A model generated the notes under the pieces. The model worked only from the letters and a program-made list of their open reading frames with translations, did not search any database and was not told the origin of the DNA. DNA of 64,000 nt from Zychaea mexicana (Eukaryota; Mucoromycota; Mucoromycetes; Mucorales; Lichtheimiaceae). This document shows positions 12,681 to 22,556 of the stretch, one piece after another; position 1 is the stretch's first letter; each line of letters opens with the position of its first letter. The DNA lies in contig NW_026516715.1 in the NCBI RefSeq assembly GCF_025766255.1, positions 124,001 to 188,000 on the forward strand, read 5' to 3'. The translations under genes and the position numbers were made by a program.

Positions 12681-12855
12681 CGGGATGACAGGAAAATGAC
12701 GGCACAGACGCGGAAAAAAAGAAGACGACAACACCAGGGGAGAGGACAACAAGGAACGGAATGGGCTTAAACGCCTGTTTAAAGAAGCATTTCTATTAGT
12801 ATCTAACTTATAGCACGTAACCTATTTCAGACAGTAAAAATTGACATTTTGGCTG

Positions 12856-14673
12856 TTACTTACCCTCGTACAAGCCGCGAAGATCGCTGTCCTGATGGAC
12901 AAGCGCGAACAGCTGGCTTAACACCTCTTGAGAATCCTCCAGCGCAAGGATCTCCAGCAACTGCGCGTCGTACTTGGAGATGTTTGCGATATCAACCACC
13001 AACAACTCTATGAGTTCCTCTGCGTCGGTCTGTGGTGGTGGTGGTGCGGAAGTGGTAGTGGCGGCAGGAGGCGAGAAAGAAGACGAAGCAATGTTGTCGC
13101 GAGCAACAGGCGCAGCGGAAGACGAAATTGGCGGCATTAGAGGTGGAGGAGCAGGCGGAGCAAAAGTGAAGTCGAAGGACGCGGATGAAACTGTGGCGGT
13201 GGTGGTGGTGACAGGAGGCGGAAGCAAGAAAACGAACGGAGTTGGTGGTGCGAAAGAAAAGGTGAATGGCATTGTAGCCGGGACAGTAGCGGTGGCGGTG
13301 GTGATGTTGTTGTTGTTGTTGTTGTTGTTGTTGCTGGCAGCGGACGGAGCAGAAGAGACGACGGCGACAGGAGACAAAGCGGGAGAGAAGACAGGCGACA
13401 GCATTTCCACGTCAGGGGACGGAGCAGAAGAGACGACGACGACAGCAGACAAAGCGGGAGAGGAGACAGGCGACAGCATTTCCACATCGACGGACAAGCT
13501 GCGGTGACGGGTGCGATGGCGAGGGTGGCGCCGAGGAGCAAGGAACGACGGCGGAATAGGAGGTTGGCGAAGGTGGTGATGGCGGTGACGAGGGTTGCCG
13601 CAAACAGAGCGCGCAACGGGAACGAAAGGCACAAAGGCCAGCACAGCGGCATCTTGGTAGCACGCTGGCTCTTCGACATGATCAACCTCCGAAGGAACCA
13701 CAGCTGCGGAATCACCCACTGCTGGCAGAGTCGACAGATACTCAAATACCTGAGGCTCGGAGGGTTCGAATGAAGCCTCGGGAGGCAACATCTCCACATC
13801 CTCGTCAATAAAGGGAGCCTCGTCAACAACTGCTGAAGAGAGCGAATCGTCAAAGTCAGGAAAGGAGGAGCTCGCTTCCGCCGACACAGCAGACAAGGAC
13901 ATATCAACCGCTTTTGGCGAAGAAGGCAAGACATGACGGTCGGCTACTGGGCTCGAGGGCCGCGAAGCACACAACGCGTCAAGCTGCACAACTTGCACTG
14001 CAGGACTTCCACTATCTGCTGGAGTTGCTGTGTCCAGCTCAGGGCAGGCATCACCCGTTTCTTCACCCTGGGCAACCTCAACCGCAACAAGCAAATTGTA
14101 CTCTTCTGCACGCTTTTGCCGGTAAGCACGCTCCTCGCGAAGGCGCTCCAGCCATTGCTGCTGATAGAGTTGCAGGTTGCGCGGAGAGAAAGGATCGTTC
14201 GGGTCACTTGCAGTCGTGCACGACGAGCTACCGCCATGCACAGTCGCAATGCGGGGAGTCACGGTGTCCACAGAAGACATTCCAAACGAATGCGCAACTG
14301 CAGGCACTGGTCTCTCCATTCCACGAACAGAGCTTTGGAGCACAGCAGGCTCTTGAGCAACTACTTCTTCAAGGTCCGTAAAGGGACTAGTCGGCAGGAA
14401 ACTGGACAAAGCATTGGTCAACGAAAGCACCAATGACCGCAGGACAAACGACAGCAACTTGGTCAATAAATGCACCAATGGCCGCAAAACAAACCACAAC
14501 GACTTGGTCAACCACGACGGTGGTGACGGCAACGAATCATAAAACGCTTTTGCAAAGACAGCAAGAAGCACGAGTAAAACCAGTATGGCAATATACTTAG
14601 CCAAGAGCAGTAACAGCATGATGGGAACCATGAGTACGCCGAGGAAGACGCAGAGAAATTCAAGCAAGAACAT
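12856..14673 (-). CDS. Membrane-anchored Ser/Pro-rich protein, unknown function
   Basis: An ATG-initiated frame of 605 codons. Residues 1-45 form one or two hydrophobic segments (VPIMLLLLLAKYIAILVLLVLLAVF), followed by an amphipathic repeat of the type TKSLWFVLRPLVHLL / TKLLSFVLRSLVLSL. The long middle is Ser/Pro/Val-rich with a duplicated VEMLSP...SSPALS-type unit, a run of nine Asn and Pro-rich blocks. The C-terminal ~60 residues are acidic and helical (AEELIELLVVDIANISKYDAQ). It has the look of a membrane-tethered disordered scaffold or surface protein; I do not recognise the family. The apparent stop lies inside GAGG|GTAAGTAAC, a perfect splice donor, so the true C-terminus may continue in an exon below 12.8 kb that I could not identify. 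Confidence 0.55.
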   Translation of the reverse strand: MFLLEFLCVFLGVLMVPIMLLLLLAKYIAILVLLVLLAVFAKAFYDSLPSPPSWLTKSLWFVLRPLVHLLTKLLSFVLRSLVLSLTNALSSFLPTSPFTDLEEVVAQEPAVLQSSVRGMERPVPAVAHSFGMSSVDTVTPRIATVHGGSSSCTTASDPNDPFSPRNLQLYQQQWLERLREERAYRQKRAEEYNLLVAVEVAQGEETGDACPELDTATPADSGSPAVQVVQLDALCASRPSSPVADRHVLPSSPKAVDMSLSAVSAEASSSFPDFDDSLSSAVVDEAPFIDEDVEMLPPEASFEPSEPQVFEYLSTLPAVGDSAAVVPSEVDHVEEPACYQDAAVLAFVPFVPVARSVCGNPRHRHHHLRQPPIPPSFLAPRRHPRHRTRHRSLSVDVEMLSPVSSPALSAVVVVSSAPSPDVEMLSPVFSPALSPVAVVSSAPSAASNNNNNNNNNITTATATVPATMPFTFSFAPPTPFVFLLPPPVTTTTATVSSASFDFTFAPPAPPPLMPPISSSAAPVARDNIASSSFSPPAATTTSAPPPPQTDAEELIELLVVDIANISKYDAQLLEILALEDSQEVLSQLFALVHQDSDLRGLYEGK

Positions 14674-15739
14674 GACTTTGAGATGTCAGAAGAAACGATA
14701 AGGCTTTGGTAAAGAAGAAAAGAGGCGAAGTCGCGTAGCCCAGCTGGCCTTTAAGCCCAGAAATTGGGAGCCCGCTCGCTCTATAACTTTTTTTCGTAAT
14801 CTGCCCCTTCCTGTCAGAAAGTTTGCTATGGGAACAGTATCCATCGTTTATTACCATGGCGGTTCCTTTATTCAAAAAATAAGCTGTTTGAAAGAAAAAA
14901 AAGTGGCTGCAAGTAAGCTGATTTGAGTAACGGTTGGACATAGTTCAATTTCCCAAACTTTTATTAATACGTAACAAAAGTATATACCGTGGCAGCAGCA
15001 ATTCTCTATGATATCTTATAATTAATGGACACATCGTGACGCTGCTAAGATTCGTCTTTATCTCAGCATTAAAAGAAAGCAAGTTGTAATTGCATACTCA
15101 AGAAGTCGAGGTCTATCTTTTGCGGAAACAGTAGATTGTAATCTATACAACCATGTAGGCATATGTTTTCATTTTTGTCAAAAACAACATGTCCCTGTCT
15201 ATAGTCTATGAATAAGTTTGGCACTACACATATACACCACGGTGAAAAGGATTGTGGAAAAATATTATTCTGTCTGAAGTTTTCTTGTGTGAAGTCGGGT
15301 GAAAATGGCAATTCATATATTTTTCACAAAAAAAAATAACAACTGTTAACATTGAATAACAAGTAGTAGTTACAATAATTCACAGAAAAAAAAAGCATCA
15401 ATTAGTTATAATATATATATCTAGTAAGCAAGAACAGGGAACTCCAATTTTTTTTAAAACGATTTCCACTACTATTAATTGTTTATTTGCTATATACAGC
15501 GATACTTCATTGTGGTCCATTGTTACAGCTATGGTTCCTATGCTCCTGTAGCTCCTGATACTGCTATTGTTCTGTTATTCCTTATTTTTTTGGGGGTCGT
15601 CCTCGTCTCTTGGCAGGTTTCTGCTGGGTGTTTTGGTCAGTTAGTTACGATGTTAGTGCTGTGGATCTTGCTCGTGCTGCATTGCGACGCTGCGGTCAGT
15701 GTTGCTAGCAGAAGGAATCACTTGCTGAGGGGAACTTGT
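14674..15739. other. Intergenic, no gene seen
   Basis: Upstream region of the 605-codon gene and 3' flank of the next minus-strand gene. AT-rich with A and T runs; no supported feature. Confidence 0.5.
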
Positions 15740-16644
15740 TCATAAAGATGTGTCAGACGGACTATTAGCTTGCTGTATAACGTTATCTGATGTGATGACC
15801 GAGTCCACAGGTGTAAGAAAAGCACAAGCACTTGTTCGCAGCTCCAATGTTCCAACATATCCAGCTCCCTGCTGATTAATTGCCTGTGCCGCTCGAGAAG
15901 TTAGATATGATTGTTCGCTGGAGGAAGGAGATGGTGATAAAGTCCTGCGGTATGCTGAGGTTTCTTGTCGTGCATCGATGAGTGGTGCAGTGAGGGCAAT
16001 ATCACCTTTGGGCGAAACATGATAATGGAGAATATTGCTTACATGCGACGAACGCTCGCCACTGATACTAACATAAGAAACAAACGCTGTAAGTACGTAT
16101 AATACCATATTCCCTTTTTCATCCATCACAAAAAGCCCATATCGTCCTTCTTGGTTTGGAGAAGGTAGAGATGGTGTCAATCTAAATATGCAAGAAAAAA
16201 AAATTATATAACACAACATCATTGCTTGTCCTTCCTTAGTATACCTTGGATTTTGCAATGTCTCATGTATATCAGGAAAGTTTACTTAAATATTATCGAG
16301 TACTGACTGGTGAGAATTCGTAATATCACTACAGACGAAGAGCTGTTATCAGAGAACACCATCAAATTGGTTACTCGCAAATACACATAACCGTACCTTG
16401 AAGGGTGAGCATGGTTGTTTCCAGTATCTACACGTGGATCTGACTGTTGTCTTGCATTCGAGCAATTCTCTTGCGGCTGCTGTTGTTCATGGCCACCTTC
16501 CTTCACAAAAAGCAGGGTAGAGGAAGAAAGTTCTGATTGATATGACGGAGGTTCTTGACCTACAGACCGACTCCTATAATCATCTGGTGATGGTATTTTT
16601 TCATTGTACGTGTTTTGATAGAGAAGTAAAGAGATCATAATCAT
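15740..16644 (-). CDS. Uncharacterised two-exon protein (tentative)
   Basis: Exon 1 16644-16397 and exon 2 16181-15740 join in phase across a 215-bp intron (G|GTACGG donor, TTTAG acceptor) to give 229 residues. The product begins MIMISLLLYQNT, is Ser/Gln-rich in the first half (SVGQEPPSYQSELSSS), and contains GRYGLFVMDEKGNMVLYVLT and a Ser-rich SPSPSSSEQSYLTSR stretch. The splice join is convincing because both sides remain open and the residue composition is continuous. The start is less certain: coding-like sequence continues upstream (minus strand) towards 16.85 kb, where a broken Tc1 transposase begins, so the gene may have lost or displaced its original 5' end. No family recognised. Confidence 0.42.
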
Positions 16645-16843
16645 AACTATAAGTAGCTATGTACCTGTTTCTGTACCCGCGTTTGTTATTCCAAAATGAG
16701 TTCATGACAAATGATGCGGCCCAGTTGGCTTCGCACCGATCAAAGTGAATTGAAGTTGATCGCATGGTCGATTGCTTGGCAAGCAGTATTTCGTCTTTTT
16801 TATGTACCTTTGGCAAGAACCCCAAGTGCTGGCATAGGGCTCA

Positions 16844-17816
16844 TTCAATGGGAGCATTATCCACATGGCAAGATAGTGTCCCTTCATTTCTGGTTACTTA
16901 TTCATTTCGTCAAGAGTAACCTTTAGAAAGCTCAAATAATGCCCTGTTACTGTATACTGTTCCTGTGCTTTGGAACTCTCAAACTAACATTAATCAAGCC
17001 AGTGGCAGATATGGCACCTAAAATCGATGTTGCGTTCGCCTTTGATGTGGGTACTGTAGCAACTGGAGGAGCTCCCTTCTTTGACCAGGCCATTCCTCGC
17101 TTCGAATTGATATGAAAGGCTGATTCATCAAGAAAGACACAGTTTGCCGTAAAATCCAAGTCAGTTTGCTGCCACTTTTGTACCCAGTCATACCTTTGTT
17201 GGATCTTTTCTTTGCGCTGAAATTGTGCCTGCTTAATAGATAGATTACATTTAGTTGGCATGAAGTTATAAATAGTGCTACGAGAAGCATTAAGATCCTT
17301 GAAGTTTTGCATTAAACTTTCTGCTACTTCAGTTACAACAGTAGAAGGATTCTCATCAATGTAAATTTGAAAGAAACTGCTTATGCTCCTCCCCAAGAAT
17401 ACGACGCCGACCTGACTTTTTCTTCTTCTCGAAAATGCTTTCAGGGTCCTCGTAATAACGTTTGACCCATCTCTGCGTTGCTCGGATATAAATACCTAAA
17501 TATCTCGCAGCAGCAGAAGCATTCAAGCATTTGCTGGAGATAAATATAAAAATCGAGTTTTGTCTTCCTCAGAGTAAACTGTATAGCAACTCCTATTGTA
17601 TAGCTCCATATCAACATTATTGTTCATTTCGTCAGTAACTGGACGCATTACAGAGCTAGAAGGTCTTTCTGGAGGTTTATTCATCAAGAAATGAGTACGA
17701 GAACTTAATATTTCAATAGCGAATAGCTCCTCGTCAACAACAAGATACGTGTGCTCAACTCCATTCTTATCAACAACATGCCCTTGTCCATCTTCGTATA
17801 AAAATTGACTATTCAT
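16844..17816 (-). pseudogene. Broken Tc1/mariner-type transposase
   Basis: Minus-strand frames keep the order of a Tc1-like transposase. From 17816 there is an N-terminal region starting MNSQFLYEDGQGHVVD. The helix-turn-helix part follows (CLNASAAARYLGIYIR, then TQRWVKRYYEDPESIFEKKK) near 17.5-17.4 kb. The first catalytic block (CVFLDESAFHINSKRGMAWS) lies near 17.1 kb and the second catalytic block (HYLAM, then DNAPIE) near 16.85 kb. At least four frameshifts or stops interrupt it. After DNAPIE the expected LPPYSPELNPIE block is absent, so the element is 3'-truncated. Not functional. Confidence 0.85.
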
Positions 17817-19087
17817 TTTGAATGTGTGTAAAACGAAAATAGGAAAAATAAAGCAAAAGATCACTTCAAAAATTGCCTTCATCACATGCGAACACGACTT
17901 CATTGCTGGATCAACCGATAACATTGTTGAACACACGGTTTTTTTGCACGACATCAATTTCAAAAACCGCGATTTTACTTTTTGAAATGACTGTATAAAC
18001 AGGCCTATCATCAACATATCAGCGTATCTTGTGGGTTAAAATTACAAGAACAACCGCCCGCCCCCGAGTAGGAGATGTAGGAGATCAGAGCCTATTCTCA
18101 GATTATCACCAAAAGGGAAAGAAGGATCGACAATTTTATCATAACCTATAATTCAGCGCCAAAAATTAGAGAAGCATGTGAAAATCATTGATGACAGAGT
18201 AGACTTTCGTCTCTTCTCTGTAGATACTATCGAAGACTACTAGAAGAGGCTGGGAAATTCTTAGATCAGCAGCTTCGTTAGTCGCCCAGACTTGCGGGGA
18301 GTCACTATCAAGTTTATCTCCAGCAAGATCCAGTCGGTATCCCTTCTGACATAAGCTTCTCACGATCGATAATAATAACTTTGCGCTCCCTCATTCGGGA
18401 ATACTTTGCTAATTGATTACACCAGAGTTCCTTATGTATAATATACTGAACGTTGTAGATTTATTTCTATATCATGAGATTGTTTCTCTTTCACTACTAC
18501 ACCTGAATTTCTGTAATGGTTTCACACAGAAGGCATCGAACGAATGCTAAATATAGCCTAGTAGTATTCAACCGTCCCCTAAAACCCTGGGGTCTTTTTC
18601 ATTTTCGCTTTACAATTCATCTATCATTCTATGTAGTATGTCAACAACCGCCATCCAGGAAATGACCGAAAAGTGCAAAAAGCCACATACAGAATTTTCT
18701 ATGAGTTGCCATGACGGCATACATTTGTCAATCCAGCAGCAAGAAAGCCAAAACTAGCAGTTACAAGTAACTAGTTGGTTCAGGCTTTCGAAAATTTCAC
18801 AGCATCACAAAAGAACTCGAGGATTATGTCATGATATGTTGTCAAACGATGCGATTTTTAGCTTAATAGACCCGTTTGACGTTTCGAAAAGGAAGCAAGG
18901 AGTGCAAAAAAGAAGATTCAAGTGGTACAAACAGCACGCTTTACTGATTTGCCTTGATGTCCACTCTGATTGGAGGAAACGGAATATAGAGTTCAATAAT
19001 TTGCCAAGTTCGTATCTTTCTGCAAGTCGCCAACGACTGTTTTTTTTTTCAACTTTTCTCCCTTCCTTTCTATCTTTTTTGCTCTTG
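17817..19087. other. Intergenic, no gene seen
   Basis: Flank of the Tc1 relic and the 5' region of the deaminase gene, including a T-rich stretch near 19040 just before its ATG. Open frames at 18166-18363 (minus) and 18836-19087 (plus) have no supporting features. Confidence 0.5.
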
Positions 19088-20467
19088 ATGAGATTGATAA
19101 TACGTCAGGACTACGATGAAGTCTCCACCTATGTTGGCAAGTGTTTACTTCTAATGTTTCCGCTGCCTGCCCGTACTTCTACATGAGCCTGCCACTCACT
19201 CATCTTTTTTAACAACCCACCGCCGTTTTTCCCGCAAAAACTATACGTAAAACACATACACACACTACTATAGCCAACTACGTAAAGGAACGCATCAGCC
19301 AGTTTGCACCTACACCAGACCGACCTTTTGTTCTCGGGTTACCTACAGGCTCGTCGCCGGTTGCAACGTACCAAAAATTAATTGCTCTGTATAGAGAAGG
19401 TCAAGTCAGTTTCGAGAACGTTGTGACGTTCAACATGGACGAATACGTTGGCCTTCCGCGTGACCATCCAGAATCATACCACTCATTCATGTGGAATAAC
19501 CTATTCTCGCACATCAACATCAAACCTGAAGGCGTTAATATTTTGGACGGCAATGCACCTGACCTGGATGAAGAGTGCAAGCGGTTTGAAGCTAAAATAG
19601 CACTTGTTGGTGGCATCGAGCTCTTCTTGAGCGGAATCGGACCTGATGGACATATCGCATTTAACGAGCCGGGTTCCTCGTTAACTTCTCGCACACGCGT
19701 AAAGACGTTGGCATACGAAACAATTATTGCAAACACGCGCTTTTTTGATGGCGATGTCGCCAAAGTCCCTAAACTAGCATTGACTGTCGGTGTAGCGTAA
19801 GTTTTTTCGTTTTTGTCTAGTTCTCATATGTAAACCGTGCTCCATATACATAGCAGTGCTTATCTGTATGCATGCAACCATAAACTTATATGCGTCAATA
19901 TCTCAGCACTATTATGGACGCCCGCGAAGTAATGGTCATTATAACTGGTGCACACAAGGTACCGACTGAAATGCTGTAACTAGTTTTATACTAGCTCCTT
20001 CTTTTCTAAGCTGGTTGTTATAGGCAATTGCTCTTGGGAAATGCATCGAAGAAGGTGTTAGCCACATGTGGACCGTGTCAGCTATCCAACTTCATCCTAA
20101 AGGCATGATTGTGTGCGACGAAGATGCTACACTGGAGTTGCATGTCAAGGTAACAGAGTGAAAAAATACATGAGCATTCCGTGCATGATATATTGATTTC
20201 TAATTTTGATGAATATGATTTCTAGACCGTCAAATACTTCAAGTCGATTGAACACGTTCACCATGCCTTGATAGGCAGTGAGAATATATCTTTGCAAGGT
20301 AATATATTTAGCAAGAGAAAGCATGAACAATGATAAAGCTATGCAACTCGGAACCTCTTTCTCACGCTGTCTTTCTGTGTGGTATTCACCTTTTTAAAGG
20401 TGGCATCAAGCAATTTAAAAATATCCTAGCGGGCGAGCAGCTGGTTATGCATAGCCCGTTTGATTAA
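19088..20467 (+). CDS. NAG1: Glucosamine-6-phosphate deaminase
   Basis: Six exons: 19088-19136, 19274-19796, 19907-19958, 20024-20149, 20226-20298, 20400-20467; 296 residues. The enzyme converts glucosamine 6-phosphate to fructose 6-phosphate and ammonia, the last step of GlcNAc catabolism. The active-site residues fall exactly at the human GNPDA1 numbers: Asp72 in FNMDEYVG, and Asp141, His143, Glu148 in [16 protein letters not shown]. This numbering holds only if the first intron uses a GC donor (GTTG|GCAAGT at 19137); the nearby GT donors either break the frame or insert extra residues. Downstream on the same strand lies a hexokinase-family kinase likely to act earlier in the same pathway. 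Domain is full length and apparently intact. Confidence 0.95.
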
Positions 20468-22556
20468 TACCACGCATTCATCACCCATACATCATCAAAA
20501 TTCAGAAGATTTATTCCATTCCATTGTAGTATACTGTGTCACATCTGAGTGGATCCCACGCTACAAATAGTTATTCCATCCTGCATCTTCTTCTGTCTGA
20601 TAAATACCACTTTTAATTTTTCTGTTGCTGTAACTGGTGAGATCAGCTATAAGCCTTTATGGGGCCATGCACCTAGTACCAGCCTTATCGATGAACGAGA
20701 AAGACAAAAAAGATTCAGTTCAATTGAGGGTTTTCTCAGGCACTCGATTATGCAACACGGCTTGAGAGCTGACTAAGTAATCCTTTGCTGGTAAATGCGA
20801 GTCCCGACAAAGATACCTTTATGTAAGATCACCGCCCTCGCTCGCCAAGAGCATTGTGATCGTTATTATTGTATTAAAAGTAGCACATATAAGCTTCTAG
20901 TACTATTATAATCAAGATTCATCTCATATAGTGTCACTAGTATCATATCAAAAACTCGCAAGGAAAAGTGCGAGAGCTACGTAGTAGTCGACTTTTATCA
21001 CTATTAGTGATATCAATACTTCCTATATAATGTTTATATTACCCAAGATAATATTAGCTCCCTTATTTTGCTTTGATAACGTAGATGAAGCTACTTGACG
21101 CTATAAACCCACACATTCAGTGATAATGAGGATATTAGCGTCTGTACATTAAAACATGTTCTTGAATACAATGATACTTTTACCCCTAAAAATTTGATAG
21201 CAGACAGACAAAATGGAACTCGAATGCTTTATAGAGATCACACTAGATTAGAGAATGACCCAACACGTTATGCCCATTCGATCTTCAACTCTGAATATCT
21301 GTTACAGCCTAATAAACTGTCGTTGTCGGCCACTCTTTTATCACGTGTGATTGTGATGAAGATGATAGTCGTCAGGTACTAGGTCGTACAGCCTCGTTTC
21401 GCATTATGATGATTAATGAAAAATATCAGTTCAAGTGGCTAGTATAAATGTAACTTTAAGGTTCTACTGGATAAACAACGTCGTACCTATATCAAAAAGC
21501 GATTATGCTATGTTTATGTTTTACATAGCATCGCAGCATGTTCTTTTGCCGCAAGAGTGACAGTCTCTTCGACTTTGCACGAATGTGAACTTTACTAAGT
21601 TTGAAGGGCAACTTCCTCAAAATTACGATGTCAATGGTAATTACTGTATGTCCAGAGATGGAGAGCACTCTAAACGTAGTGTGTGTAATGATTATTTGGT
21701 TGGCTTTGCTTCTGGCTTAGGTGAAGAATACGTTAAGATACAAGAATAACGCAGGCGACAATAATTTTCTATATGAGTAGTGTTGTAATAGAGTAAAAGT
21801 ATAGTAAAAGCTAATGGTACTGGTATCGTCCTTATAATCGTTGATCTTTAAAGTTGTGGATCGGTACAGTAATATAATAGTTTCTTACATCTGAGGGGCT
21901 TACTAATGGTTTGAGCAGGAATAAAGGACCCTTTTTTTTGTCCTTTGCTCATCGATGCTAGTAAAAAAAGGGGTACTATGTATGGCGCATTATACAACAT
22001 CACTTTTCAACTTACGTATCTCGAAAGTTAGCCATCTCTTGACGGACCTGTATATAATAGCTTACTCAATTCTAAATAGTAACAGTTCTGTATGATTTCA
22101 AGCCCTCTCAAAACTCAAACTCAATGAAGGAACTTGATAGCTTCAGTGAATCCAACACACGTTTATTAGAGCGAGATTTAAAAAAGTTACTGACTTGGCA
22201 TGTGTTTTGTGGAAAGGATGTGTTCCACGCTATTAAAACATCAAAATTCATGCACACAAGTTGGATCAATAGTACATCAAGAGTACTGAAGGCTCACACG
22301 CCCTTTCGCGTATATCCCCTAGTAGAACGTAATTTATCTATCCGCTACTATACTTGTTGCTTTCGGCTGAGGTAAGACTCCCCAAAGTGAACCTGCCCTA
22401 GGCTCCTTAAACCTTGTTTTGCTTACCTAAGGTTTGTGATGAAATAATAAAAAAGGCGACCTTGAGATGGTCTCTGTGAAGCTTACACAACCTTCTTTTA
22501 TTCTTTTTCCTGCTTCCATACTTTTTCCTCAACAGACTAACTGCGAATACTCAGTA
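20468..22556. other. Intergenic between deaminase and kinase genes
   Basis: About 2.1 kb of AT-rich sequence presumed to contain the kinase promoter. No intervening gene could be supported. An in-frame ATG at 22467 would extend the kinase by 30 residues. Confidence 0.5.

Noticed and set aside
12471..12752. Minus-strand Cys/Leu-rich frames below the 605-codon gene
   Set aside because: They arise from the GGCATAGAC tandem repeat and low-complexity DNA. I could not join them in phase to the donor at 12857.
22467..22556. Upstream ATG extending the kinase by 30 residues
   Set aside because: The extension looks like 5' UTR and family N-termini fit the later ATG better, though the point is unproven.
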